A stretch of DNA of 64,000 nucleotides. It comes from Amoebidium appalachense. Lineage: Eukaryota > Ichthyosporea. Position numbers and translations under genes: made by a program. The notes below the pieces were generated by a model. That model was given only the letters and a program-made list of their open reading frames with translations. It did no database searches and was not told the DNA's origin. Positions within the stretch are counted from its first letter, which is position 1. Each line of letters begins with the position of its first letter. The stretch lies in contig CAVNZM010000008.1 of NCBI GenBank assembly GCA_963693365.1, positions 10,478,001 through 10,542,000 of the forward strand, read 5' to 3'. Shown here piece after piece: positions 41,445 through 63,194 of the stretch.

Positions 41445-41728
41445 GATTTTTGACTTTGGGGTTTCGTGTCTGTTTTACTATGGGGGTCGGAAAAAAAAAA
41501 AAATTTGGGTTCACGCTCCGACATGGACTGCCGGGTTGGGGGACCAAAAAACGCGCTTGCCAACAGGGGGGTTATGAACATTCGGGTCGCGATTTCTAGG
41601 TTCGGGTCGGTGACGTGCTTGCCCGGTCGGGTCGGGTCGGGTCGGGTGTCATGGGTCGATCGGACGATCCCAGCCCGGGCCCAGGCTCACCCGATAAAAG
41701 TGGGGGCATTGCCCCATGTCTATCTACT
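41434..41728 (-). repeat. Right terminal inverted repeat
   Basis: Inverse of 30761-31229 and shorter by about 175 bases. It contains the TCGGG repeats at about 41630-41650, the conserved GGGTGTCATGGGTCGATCGG word, and at its inner edge the start codon and MSAP codons of the rightmost gene. Confidence 0.92.
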
Positions 41729-44880
<3,152 letters not shown>

Positions 44881-44899
44881 CTGTCACTGCATGACTGCG

Positions 44900-45250
44900 G
44901 GGAACCGTTCCTTTTATAGCTGTAGGGATTTTCTCGGCAGCCAATCAAATGTCCCAACCGAAATACACATGCAAAACTTTTCATAAAAGTCATGAAAAGG
45001 CCCATTTGTCGAGAAGCCACAAGAAAGACATACAAAAAACATATATAATAGTTAAAAGATGCATTTAGTCTTTTGTTCTATTTGTTACAGTAATCCCTGG
45101 ACTTTTTTCTTCAAGGCAAGCGAATCTTTAACGGGAGTTGGTTGCATGGCGTTGTATGATGTGATTGGCTACCAGGGAGTCGATGCGCCAATCAGTGAGC
45201 CGGATGTTTATCCAAACCAATCAAACCAAGCACCCCAATTATAAATACGT
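44900..45250. promoter_or_regulatory. Possible divergent promoter with CCAAT and TATA elements
   Basis: Minus strand: GCTATAAAAG at 44920-44911, with ATTTGATTGG (inverted CCAAT) at 44950-44941. Plus strand: GATTGGCT near 45163, CCAATCA near 45189 and 45216, CCAATTATAAATA at about 45235. CCAAT boxes at this density followed by TATA-like sequence occur nowhere else I noticed. No transcript can be assigned to either side. GOLPH3 begins 1 kb downstream on the plus strand and could use it through an untranslated exon. Confidence 0.35.
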
Positions 45251-46254
45251 AATTTTAGTAAAATCCCGTAGATTGCCCTTGTGAAGAAATGGTGAGAACC
45301 AAAAAACATAGCTGTAAATGTATATACGCGAGCAATCTTAAGTCGTTTCTATATAAATATATGAAAAAATCCAACTATTAAAACTCTATTTTTTCTGATT
45401 TGCACGTCATAGTTACAGCTTCCTGAATGTAGCTATGTTTTCCGACTCGAAAAGAAGCACTCCAACGGGTAAAGTTTAGATCCCCCCAAAAATCTCAAAT
45501 TACCGGAATATCTTACCCTTTGTCTGGGCACTGTTTTTGTGATGACCATTTTGCAGTTCGGCCTGCAGCGAAGCGCTTGTAGACTTCGACTAAGGCTTGC
45601 TACGCGTGTGACTGACATGAGACAGAGAGTCACCACTCGCAATTGCACTTGAACATATAGAACATCGTTTTGAAGTTTTTCTCTCCTTCAACTTAGAAAA
45701 AGGTGACTAGGACAACTGTGTGGTTGATAAAATATACTTTGCGCCTCGCAATAACGTGCGAGACGCGGGTGGCTTGACGCAGCTGTTGACTTACAAACTT
45801 GAAAACGAGGGAACACAGGTACTCACTCCACTTGCAAAGTTCAGGGATGTTGGGTGCTAGCGAGCAGGGAATAACGCAACCACGGTTTCTTGTACAATTT
45901 TCTGTGCGTCGAGGACAAGATTTTGCGACAAGTTCAAAACTAAATGCCACGGGCTTAGTGATAGAGCAGTTGAGGTACCAAGCTCTCCAGGATCACTTCA
46001 CTTTTCACTTCAGAAAGGGAAAGCTTTGCTCGTGGCTTCTTTGAATGGGAGTGTGAAGTATTTATCTGTAGATGTGGTGTTATAATGTGCAAAGATAGCT
46101 GAAATCGTTGGGAAGGCTGTTTGTGGGTTTTTGACAGCCGGAGACGAGCTGTTTGTGCACGTTGCAGACAACAGGGAAGCAGTTGTTAGCTCAGGCAAGT
46201 ATTTGTTATGGCTGACGTTTTTTTGGTTTGGGGGTCACGTTTAGGGTCACCATC
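45251..46254. other. Upstream region of GOLPH3, no gene seen
   Basis: AT-rich, free of C/G runs. An ATG at 45291 opens only 31 codons, and the ATG is followed at once by GTGAGA, so it could be a 5' exon end. Otherwise nothing recognisable. Confidence 0.4.
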
Positions 46255-50826
<4,572 letters not shown>

Positions 50827-51625
50827 AAAGTATATGTACATGCATACTGATATATATTTATATGTTAATACCAAGAGAGATATGCGGCGGTGTTTTTGTG
50901 TCTGGTAGTGGGCAAACTATCTACATGCACGAACAGCAAAATTTGCCAAGACAAGGGGTACGAGTTTACCTAGTTTGGTTTTGTGTTTTTTTTGGGTTAA
51001 ATGAAACTGCGCACCATATGGTGCGAGTGCCACATAGAATTCTTAGACTTGGGGCAATATGACTCCTGGTCTGACCCGAAACAGCACTCCTTTGATGGTC
51101 TTTCCTGGTCATACATATTCACTTTTTCATGGGGGTATATATACACATTAGGCGGTGCTGTGTCCGTGCGTGTGGGGGTGTTTTGGTTTTATTGGTTTTT
51201 CCCTCAGACGAAACAATGCGCAATGAGGATCGTTTGGTAACCCGTGAAGTCTTATTTCTGCATTAACGTGTTTCTGTGTGTACTCTGCGTGCTCGCACAA
51301 GGCGTTTGCTCGGGGCATGGTAATATCTCAAATACATAGTGCAAATGTGGAATTCATTCGTTTCAGCAGCTGTTAGGTCACGGGTAATGTTAGGATTCCA
51401 TTTCCATTGTTTATATGTGGTGAGTAGGTGTGAGTGTGTGTAAGACAATGTGGCCATAATAAGGCTGGGTCCCGTGCATGGCTGATTGGTTGCATCCAAT
51501 TGGCCCGCGATGGTGGTGTCACCCGCAGCAGTGCCGGCACCGTGGCAAGTGGTGGAAGTAAAAATGCTATTTCGTGGCCAGATTTATTGTATTTCGCCTG
51601 CAGCCCCGGAGTTCAGAGAGAGGCA

Positions 51626-51657
<32 letters not shown>

Positions 51658-53266
51658 TGGAATTCGATCCCTCGCTCTATATCTAGAGGGGGGCTTGGTG
51701 GTTGGAGGGCGGCTTGCCGCGTGCGGGGGTGGGTTTGGGGGGTAAGCAGGTGTGCATGTGGGCAAATGCACAGCCGCTATCCCCGTTGGAAGGAGGAACG
51801 TTGTGGGTTTTGCACCGAGGCGCCTCTCCCCCCTCCTGACGAGGCCTCCAACCAAACGTTACTAAGTATAAAAAAATCTGCACTCGCAGCTCCTCTCAAA
51901 TTGAAAACTATCCCGCGGTGGTGAGGGGATGTCGTGCACGTGTGGCAACCCCAACTGGCCTTCCTACCGTGCACATGACATCCCTCAACGATCTACTATC
52001 AGTACTACGTTTGACAAACTTTGGTGTGACCCCAGGGTGACGAGACGGGGCTGGCGGGGGACCAACGTTCCCCGGCCCGTGAATCGATCGATCGGCAGCC
52101 ACGTACGCATTCAAACACATGCATTCAATTGAAAGCAGTAAAGCTGTCACATTTGCATATCCAAAGAAGCTCCATATCTATACGGGCAAAACAAAAATAA
52201 AACATTTTCTCACATGGTTACACTCAACGTTACGTTCACGCCAAGCAGGTATAAAATGTGCGGGAAACCCGACTCCAGGAAACTGTAGCTTCGTGCTGAT
52301 GCGTGATCGACCAATCAAACAAATCGGCAAATGAGCGATGATTTTTATGCGCAGGGGGGCAAATTGGCTAAATTTGAGCCTCGAAGTGGCTTCCAACATG
52401 TACAAGCGGAATCGGTAAGCCCTCAAGAAAATACACTAATAAAGAGTCTAGGCAGAAAAAAAATGGCTTAGAATATAAAAAAATTGCAAAGTATACATTT
52501 ATAGGTATTGCTTGTAATTGGTTGTTAAATATTTTCGTAGTAGCCAGCCATATGTGGCTCTCACCCTGTAGCTGTTCTGCCGTGGCCGAGCCATGATTTA
52601 CCCTCCTCTCGTGGAGCGCTAACAACCAATCACCAGAGGGCTCAATGAGGATTACAAACGTGACTCGTACCGGCCAAGTTGCCTACCTTCCACAGAAGTT
52701 GAAGGAGGGGAAAGACACTCCACTCTAAGACTTTACCCATACCATAGAGGGAGCAGTGTTTGGGCAAGACGTGTGGAAAACCCTTTTCAGCTATATTGTA
52801 TTGTAGCTACGGTTCTTTTGTGCTGAAAGATAGAAAGGAGGTGTGAAGTAGGGTGAATCCGGAGGAAAAGAGGCTGGTTTACATTTAGAGAGAGAGGTGA
52901 GTACCTAATAATGGTTGTGTACATGGTTGTGTGTCCACAGATTGCTCGCCCGCTTGGCAGTTCGTATGTGTTGCTCTGACCATGAAACGCCACTATACAA
53001 TACTAAGAAAGTCAAGCCTAACATTTACCATTCAATGTAGTAAAAGAGAACAAAAGACCGAGAAAGTAAATTGTTGTGAATTTCGAGTCAGTTTTTGTTG
53101 CCGTCGTTATTCTCTCCATACTAGGCGGCAAGCATTACCCTGAGTCTGTGGGGCATTAGGAGCGTCAAATCCCACAGAAATCAAGTTACCTTTTCCTACA
53201 ACTACAGAATTGTCAAACAGGCAGTGGCATCACAACTGTAGTGCCCAAAACATCCCCCCCCCCCCC

Positions 53267-53298
<32 letters not shown>

Positions 53299-53456
53299 AA
53301 AAAAAAAAAAAAGCAATGGCTAACACATATGCCCCCCATCCCCCCCCCTCCCCCCCCCCCCCCCCCCCCCCTCCCCCTCTTACCCCTCTCCCCGCCTCTC
53401 TCTTCCCCCAGGAAACAGCAGCGCTCATAATAACAAATTCATCACAATTCAACGCT
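50827..53456. other. Spacer, no gene seen
   Basis: Between GOLPH3 and the membrane-protein gene. Mostly plain sequence with C runs at about 51629-51657 and 53253-53288 (the latter followed by an A run). Short open frames here lack splice support or recognisable character. The segment around 52800-53200 is AT-rich and could include the promoter of the next gene. Confidence 0.45.
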
Positions 53457-54259
53457 ATGTGGGGACAAAGGTGCCCGTTAGCAGCGGCCGTATGGCTAGC
53501 ACTCTCCACCCCAATCTTTGCGGCAGACACCAAATTCGTCACAGTATTAGGCCAGCGGTTTGCCACACTAGACAACACAGACCCAAGTACACCCACATCA
53601 GGAAGTTGCAGCGAAACCTCAAACTTTTTCCCCATACCGAACGGATGGACTCTTGCCACGGACGACGATTACGCTCGCCTAGCCGCAAAATTGTTTCCAT
53701 TTGGCGCTGATGCCGTTGTATTTAGCTCCGGAACAGCTTTTGTCACCGTTGCTTCTGCCGAGTTTGGCCGTCCGACAGAATGGGATACATTAACCACACA
53801 CGGGCTCGCGTCGAAAAATGTACACGGAGAAGCACACCATGCAGTTGACTATTCCTCGTTGAAAAGACAAACGTGCATGCGCGTTTTAATAACACAACCA
53901 GGTGGTTTGGGTGATACGGATGCTGTAAAAGAAGTAAGCGATGTGGAGAAATACGCAGAGACGATTGGTGAGTTGCAGTATGCGGCGTTGGATGGTGTGG
54001 ACGTGGGGATGGCGTGCTGCCGAGAGGGGGAGGACAGGCAGGTGTGTGATATATAACTCTATGGCATTAGTTTGTTTGTACATTTCTGCTCTATTATGCC
54101 TAATTACATTTTGAACTGGGGATGAGTGGTCCAATCTAACTTTGCGAGACAACACATTCAACTGCTCAATCTCACTCGCACAATCTCACATGCACCTGGC
54201 AGGCGAGGGCAAACTTTACACGCACACTTACATACACACGCACGCACGTACGCGCACAC

Positions 54260-54292
<33 letters not shown>

Positions 54293-54551
54293 TGCACACA
54301 CATGCGCGCATAGAGACACGCACACGCAGACACACACACACACACACGTACACACACACACACACACACACATACACAATACAGCAAGTAGACACCGCAC
54401 ACACAACATACTTGTCCACACGCATTACAGACGCACAGACTGCCACGAGCGATCCGTGCCCGACAATTGCTCACACACAGACAGACGCACACAAAAACAT
54501 GTATATATGCACACACCCCCATCAACACTTGCACAGGCTTTTCGGCACATG

Positions 54552-54595
<44 letters not shown>

Positions 54596-54834
54596 CATGC
54601 ACGCACGCATGTACGCATGAACGCACATCCGCACGCACGCACGCACACACACACACACAAACACACAAACAAACACACACCGTCACACACACACAAAAAC
54701 ACACCATCATACACAAACACACACACATACACACACACACAGACACACACATAACACACACACACGCACACACACACACACACACACACGCACGCACACA
54801 CACATACGCATGCACACATACACACATACACAGA

Positions 54835-54931
<97 letters not shown>

Positions 54932-54997
54932 GCATGCACACACACACACACACACACACAGAGACATACCCACCAAATCCCCTGGACAATGCTCGCG

Positions 54998-55040
<43 letters not shown>

Positions 55041-56892
55041 CTGAGCAACACCCTCTCTTTGTTCATGCCCTCTGGCTCTGTGGTGCTGTGTGTCCATATC
55101 TGCATGTTCTTCTATGTGCTGCGCTGGTCTCTTCGTTGAATGTTTCCTGCTATGTTTTGTGTCACACAATCGAAACCTGCCTTCCCCTCTACCCCCAACC
55201 GCCTCACCCCCCGCCCCCCCCCCCCCCCATCCCTTCATTATGATATTATTTATGTATGCTTCACTCTGGTTTATGTTGGTGGTCATGAGCGTGTACGTCG
55301 TACTCTATAACACCCTCGAAACCCCCCGCCCCCTTCACCCCCCCACCTCCTTACGCCCACCCCACCCCTCTTCGACCCAGACCCCACCCCACCACAACCC
55401 GTAGTGTTCAAGTGAACAGTATTTGAGTTGGATTTCGTTGACGTGGTGAATGGGTCGAAGCTCGGGTGCTGTGGATGGCATACCCCCCCTCCCCCCTCCC
55501 CCCCCCCCCCCTCCCCCCCCCCCCCCCCCCCCCCCGATGGGCTCTGGTTGTTATACACCCTATTTTGTGTGATTCGCTCCGCTTTATTTTATTCGGTATG
55601 AATAACTTTATACTTTATAACACCCAAATCCTCCAAACAATCATCGTGTTAGTTTTCCTCACCACGAGAACGGGTCTTATACCCGGACTATGCACTGATG
55701 ATGGGGGGATTTCCGTTGGTGCTGAGTAATCTCTGTGTGCTCGCATTCTGTTACTCACCATATGCACTGCCACGGGTACTTCTCATGTCCGAGTGCAAAG
55801 TGTATCGGGAACCGCATCCTCCTCCTCCGCCCCTTCCCCTCCTCCCCATCCTTCGCCTCTTTGCATGTTGTTTTCTTCAGTCTCTCCCTAACACAATTAT
55901 TACGCAATCCTATCCCCCTCCCCCCCCCCCCCCCCTTCCCCCCCCCCCCCCCCCCCGCGCACTCCTCACCCACCCTACCACCCACCCATCCACCCCCCCC
56001 CACCCCTCAACATACACCCCCGCACACACATACCTACATACACACGCGCACGCTCGCTGCACACACACATATACCTTTCAGGTCGACGCATACAAGGTGC
56101 CTGAGGGTTGGATGCTCGCAGGCCGTGAGGAGGTCGTGGGCACAAATTTCGGACAGATGGGTGCAGGGTGTCTGGTTGCTTCCGACGGGCACGCATACCA
56201 GAGCAATACCAAAGACCCGTGCTACAAAAATGTCTTCCCCGTTCCCATTGTTCTTCTAGGGCATTCCGGAAAGGAATGGAGCGTGTGGTGGCCAAATTTG
56301 GACGCTGGGGCTCTTAGGTTACCTATAATTAGGCCGGTGATTAGCGAGAAAGCCGGTGCGATGGCGTTGAATAGTGAAATGAGTACGTTGTTATTGACGA
56401 CTTATGACGCGGAAACGCAGCCGGAAAAAGCAAACGGAGACACGTCACTCAGCTATGCACGAAAAGTGCTACAGGATGCGGGGGTGAAAATTACAGAGGT
56501 TGGAATTATCGGAGAGGGAAATCAACCCACCACAGATTTCCAGAAAATTCAATTTTACTCTGGAGACGGACAAAAACCCCCACTTTTCCACTCTGTCGTG
56601 CTGACGACAAGCAAACTTTCATACCAAAGGAATGACGGCGAATGGGCAAGCGCCCTTTCAACCACCCAATGGGATTTGTTGTATCGATACTGCGGGAAAA
56701 ACGGGGTTCGTTCATGGTCGGTGTATACCTTTCCGGGATCAGACATTGGATACAGCCCCAAAGATGGAGTCCCCCCGGCGAGTAATACCGACACGGGGTT
56801 TATGTGGTTTGTGCAGGCGAATTTGGCCAAAAAGACCTACGATCTACAGGGCCCACTAAAGTATGCTTAATCATCCCCCCCCCCCCCCCCCC

Positions 56893-56923
<31 letters not shown>

Positions 56924-57489
56924 TACGCCCCTTTCTCCCCTCACCCCAAACAGGCCCCCTACACCTCTCCCGTTATTTGCTTCCCTGCTCAAGTTCCGCT
57001 ACTGAGCCGGTGTCTATTCCCCCTTTTCCATGCATTCATTCACATGGTTTCTCCGATTACCCACTCCCCCTTCCTCACAACCCACCCCTCCCCCTCTCGG
57101 GTGACCTGCCGGGTCACTCACTGGCTGCACTTTGCTGAACTTCATGCTGCATCCGGACCCCTCCCCCCTCTCCCCCTCCCCTTCCATGCCTCCCCACCTT
57201 GGTGGGTCAAATCTCGGGTGCTGTAGTTGATCTTCTCTCCACACCGCCCCCCGACCTCCCTCCTGCCACCCCCACCTCACCCCCACCCAGCCCCACACGG
57301 TTGATGGGTACCATTAATGCTGCATTTAAATTGGATCCTACTGTGCTCCCCCGCCCCCTCCCCTCCCCCCCACCTTTCCCCTCCTTCCCCCCTCCCCTCT
57401 TTCGCCCCTCCCCCCTCTCCCCTCATTCGCCCTACACCTGACGAGTTGTCTTCCCCCCCCCCCCCTCCCCCCCCCTCCCCCCCCCCCCC

Positions 57490-57531
<42 letters not shown>

Positions 57532-58333
57532 CCTCCCACCCCCCTCCCCCCTCCTCCGTCAAAAAAAATAAAAATAAAAATAAGATAAAAAAACACACGA
57601 AGCCAAACCTAATGCCTGCACACACCTCATTATGTACTAAGAGCCATCAGTTTAGGAAGACAGAATCAAGACTTGAAACTGAAAGAAAAGTCTTAAAACA
57701 TCACACGGAAAAGACAAAAGAAGCAAACGAATAACTTCAACAAACCACCTGTTAGTGATATTTAACACTGACGACCCTACTTCATTCACACACAGGATGG
57801 AAGACAAATCTGTATTCCGCTATCCTGTCCTCCGTCGCGATTTCAATCGTTACGGCGTATCGCCCGCCGTCTATTTCTCAAAGACGGAAACACCGTTTGC
57901 ACTCGACAACATGGCAAATTCCAACGATGACAATACACCTATCGGAGGGATCTACCTCGCGCACACCACCGCCACCCGCGGGGAGGAATTGCATTTCTTT
58001 TTCGCTTCTAGTTATGATGTTCCGCACGGCCAACCAATGGGAAAGCACGCAACCTCGTGGCTTTTGGCTAAGGTGGAGGGTTTTTCATCCGAAAACGGTG
58101 TCGGGGGTTTGTCGTTGGCGCAGATCGGAGGTGTAATCGGAGGTGCGGTGGGTGCCGGTGCGATCTTGATCCTTGGGGTTACGGCGATTAGGAGAAAAAT
58201 AAAAGACAGAAGAGATAATAGTGATGTGTACAGGGGGCAGGAAACGTCGGATGTGTGGGCCGTAAGAGGGGCGGATGAGACGAATATTCAGCAGAGTTCG
58301 GCACCATATATGGATGAGGTTATGGTGGCGTGA
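53457..58333 (+). CDS. Type I membrane protein of unknown function with duplicated domain
   Basis: Three exons: 53457-54041, 56082-56860, 57796-58333; donors GTGTGT and GTATGC, acceptors TTTCAG and CACACAG; 633 residues. Residues 1-22 are a signal peptide (CPLAAAVWLALSTPIFAA). The extracellular part contains two related segments: FFPIPNGWTLA... FGADAVVFSSGTAF (about 57-95) and AYKVPEGWMLA... MGAGCLVASDGHAY (about 198-240), so exon 2 begins with a repeat of the exon 1 domain. A Gly-zipper transmembrane helix follows (about 564-586, IGGVIGGAVGAGAILILGV), then RRKIKDRR as stop-transfer and a cytoplasmic tail of about 45 residues rich in acidic and Ser/Gln residues. Cysteines are few. I recognise no family. 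It is probably a cell-surface receptor or adhesion-type protein by architecture only. Confidence 0.85.
54228..55038. repeat. Long imperfect (CA)n array in intron 1 of the membrane-protein gene
   Basis: About 800 bases dominated by CA with GCACG, CATA and CAGA variants; pure (CA)n at about 54838-54927 and 55000-55036. It begins shortly after a donor that is itself GTGTGT. Confidence 0.93.
55403..55600 (+). repeat. Diverged copy of the poly-C-tailed dispersed repeat
   Basis: Starts TGTTCAAGTGAACAGTATTT and GAGTTGGATTTCGTTGACG, with GGGTCGAAGCTCGGGTGCTG, matching the 5' half of the copy at 59355; a C run interrupts it at about 55492-55535, then GATGGGCTCTG resumes. It fixes the 5' boundary of the family at TGTTCAAGTGAA. 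Confidence 0.7.
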
Positions 58334-58856
58334 TCGCGATCGCGATCGTGGCGTTGAATCGGGCCCATCGGGTGAATGATTTTAGATTATATCATGATAT
58401 TTTAGTGTTGCCAATCACCACCGGCTGGTTAAATTTGGTGATCAAATATGGGTATAATCATATGCAATGCAATATATACAGGTAGTCGAAGTTGCACACC
58501 TTATGAGATAGCCTAGGTGTAACGTTTTTTTTAGCACCATTTTCCCATTTGGACACTGCAGCAAATTTTTACGTATTTAGGCTAAGTTACGTTGCATTTC
58601 CCACTCGAGTTCCCACAGAGTTAGCAATGGGTATTGTTGGAGTGGGTTTGTAGGAAAATAATTTGGATACTCGGAATGTACATAGCGGTAAAGAACGAGA
58701 CAGTCAAATGCTTGCATGTGTTTTCTCCTTCGAGATAGTTTGAAATTTCAACAATTAATTCCAAAGCAACCATTCTGAGCCTGGTTGTTACAAATACCAA
58801 ATTATTTGGGGAGCAAGCATGATCTGCGGCCATGGAACAATCAGTGTGCTTTCTTA

Positions 58857-58897
<41 letters not shown>

Positions 58898-59354
58898 ACT
58901 ACTTCCCTCTGTCTCTCACTCCCTCTAAGCTGCCTCCCTCCGCCCCTCCCCCTCTCACCCCCTCCCCTTTCCCTCCCCACCCACCCCCCCACTCCCCCTC
59001 CCCTCCCAACCAACCTTCCACCTTCCCTCTCCCCCTCTTCGCAACTCTCACTTCCCACACATCCCCAGCGTGTTACTACCCTGCGGCGTGGGTCAAATCT
59101 CATATTTTCCCCTCTGATTACGAATTCTGTGGCCTTCGGGACTTAATTCTTTTCAGCTGGTGTAGTATGTTAGCCAGGGAAGTATCGACTTAGGTATCGA
59201 CGGGGGAGCTTCCTAGAAGCCCCGTCTCCTGAGTTCCTATCTATATTTTTCTTGCTTCTGCTTACTGCTGCAACTTTAACCCCCGGCCTTTCCCACTGCC
59301 CTTGCCTGCATAAGCAACCCTGCTCGTCTCTGATCAAGACGGGTGACCTACTCA
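58334..59354. other. Spacer, no gene seen
   Basis: AT-rich after the membrane-protein stop, then a C run at 58859-58897 and C-rich sequence to about 59070. It begins with GATCGCGATCGCGATCG just after the stop codon, a short palindromic GATCGC repeat. Confidence 0.5.
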
Positions 59355-59567
59355 TGTTCAAGTGAAACAGTATCTGAGTTGGGTTTCGTTAACGAGGGGA
59401 ATAGGTCGAAACTCGGGTACTGTGGATGACGTGGGCCCCCCCTGAGGATGGGCTCTGCTTATTATGCATACTCTTTATGTATGGCTTGCATTCTGCATCG
59501 TGTTATCCGTTTGTTCTTGTGTACTTCGTACTTTTTGACGCATTCAAAACCCCCCCCCCCCCCCCCC
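59355..59567 (+). repeat. Reference copy of the poly-C-tailed dispersed repeat
   Basis: About 213 bases: TGTTCAAGTGAAACAGTATC, GAGTTGGGTTTCGTTAACG, AGGTCGAAACTCGGGTACTG, CCTGAGGATGGGCTCTGC, GCATACTCTTTATGTATGG, GACGCATTCAAAA and about 17 C. AGGTCGAAACTCGGG is reminiscent of a tRNA B-box (GGTTCGANNCC), which would fit a polymerase III-driven SINE, but no clear A-box partner is seen. Almost identical to the minus-strand copy at 28362-28545. Confidence 0.85.
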
Positions 59568-59965
59568 TCCAAACACACATGTACACACACACACTCTTTC
59601 TCTCTCTGTCCCCCCTTTCCTCCCCCTCCCCTTTTTTCTTTCCCTCTCCCTCTCCCTTTCCCTCCTCCTCCGTAAATGCTCGTGCAAATTAAATTTCGTC
59701 CCTATCTACCGGCCCTGCCTAGTTTTTCTAGCTTCCACCCGTCTCTCTATGTTTTAAACTCCATATCATATGATATTACTATTAACACACGTACGTGCTC
59801 GTCGTGTGGTCAAATCCATTGTGGTGTTAGGTACAGTGCCCCAGTATGCATCCGTGTGTTCGTGCATCTACGTGCATATAGGCAACAATAACACTGGCAT
59901 GCACTGGTGAGCAGTAGCACGTTGTGTGTGTCCACGTATGTTCTGTAGATAGAACCCCCCCCCCC

Positions 59966-59996
<31 letters not shown>

Positions 59997-60223
59997 ACAC
60001 ACCCTTCCCCTAGTTAGGCCCTTGCAAAAATATCCCAAGTATCAAATATCCCAAAAAAATATCCCGTGACCCGCAATTTTTTTAATATTCAGAGGTACAA
60101 CAGATATTTAGGCGACTATTTGGGATATTTTGTGATATTCTGGCCCATTTTACGGGATCTTTCGGAATATTTCCATTTGATACTCAGGGGCCATTTTTGG
60201 GATATTTTTGCAAAGGCCTATCC

Positions 60224-60256
<33 letters not shown>

Positions 60257-60596
60257 ACCCACCCACACACACACACACACCCCCCACCACCACCACCACC
60301 ACCACCAAAAAAAAAAAAAGAAAAGAAAAAAAAAGAAAAAGAAAGAAGAAAAGAAAAAGACACCAGCCAGCCACTCCCGCAATGTCCCCCCATTCGAGCC
60401 ATATGCTATTATACGAGTCCAGACTCATGTGCACATGTGTTAACGTCTTTGGGTACGTGTCCGACTCTGTATGCACACGAGTGGAAGCGTGTACACGCAC
60501 TCGGTACTATAATTATTCCGGGCCTGCAGGCAAGGCCGAAGCCGGTGATGGGGGCTCTGTGGGGGTACTATTATCTAAATGCAATAGTCTCAAAAA

Positions 60597-60627
<31 letters not shown>

Positions 60628-61251
60628 TGTGTGTGTACGGATGTGTCACAGCGTGTGCGCGCGTGTTATACGTGGCGAATTGAGGGGTATCGGAATCGGG
60701 GTAGGCAGCTGCCGCTGATAATTAATCATTCCATACTCTCTAGATATCCCGGACTTCAGTTAGTTGATAAGACCCGGGTGCATGGAGGCCCACGTGCAGA
60801 GTCTCATAGGAGGGGGGGGGGAGGGGGGGAGGGGGGGGGAGGGGACGGGAGGGGGAGGGGGGAGGGGAAGGAGGAGGAGGGCTGTGGGCAAATCACATTC
60901 ATTCACTTTATCCATGCACACGTGCAGGGATGGGTCTCCTCATAATTTTCCGCCGGTCACTTCATTTATGGAAAGAAAAAAAAGACCCCAGGACCTGCCT
61001 GTAGGGCCCACAACACAATGGACCAATCAAATAACATAATATGTACCCACCCACATGCGTGGATCAGATGCTCAGAGGCCCCCCCTCCCCCCCCCCCCCT
61101 CCCCCTCCCCCTCCCCCCCCCTCCCCCCCCCCCAAACCAAAAAAAAAAAAAAAGACACCCTCGCCCATACACACCCACAACAACCCTTTCCGTTCTGCAA
61201 AACTGAAAGGATGAGTCGGTTAGTTGGGGGCAATGTGACACAGAAAGGTAC
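59568..61251. other. Spacer or 3' part of the last gene, repeats and a candidate terminal exon
   Basis: Contains C runs at about 59957-59982 and 60229-60256, an A-rich tract near 60307-60355 and a G-rich stretch at 60811-60880. On the minus strand 60802-60740 reads TLHVGLHAPGSYQLTEVRDI then stop after an AG, and looks like a last exon, but it needs phase 0 while the neighbouring exon ends in phase 2. Confidence 0.4.
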
Positions 61252-62966
<1,715 letters not shown>

Positions 62967-63017
62967 CTGTGATTAGCACAAAGTGTGCTCTTGCAGACAC
63001 TGCATAAAAATATCCAT

Positions 63018-63049
<32 letters not shown>

Positions 63050-63110
63050 CCTCCATCCACAACACCACCACAAACACACACACATACACAAAAACACACA
63101 TGCAAGGTCA

Positions 63111-63194
<84 letters not shown>

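Larger units (their letters stand above)
30761..41728. mobile_element. Capsid-less Polinton-like DNA transposon (integrase plus family B polymerase)
   Basis: An element of 10,968 bases starting AGTAGATAGACATGGGG and ending with its inverse, flanked by GCAC on both sides (candidate 4-base target duplication). Gene order: two small acidic frames, integrase, two unknown frames (all plus strand); then, convergent on the minus strand, the family B polymerase and an upstream frame of about 500 codons. An rve integrase together with a protein-primed-type PolB defines the Polinton/Maverick group. Here I find no double-jelly-roll or minor capsid protein, FtsK/HerA-type ATPase or adenovirus-type protease, and Polintons normally make 6-base duplications. 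The interior lacks the CA arrays and C/G runs of the host. At least two frame breaks suggest this copy is inactive or has sequence errors. Confidence 0.85.
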
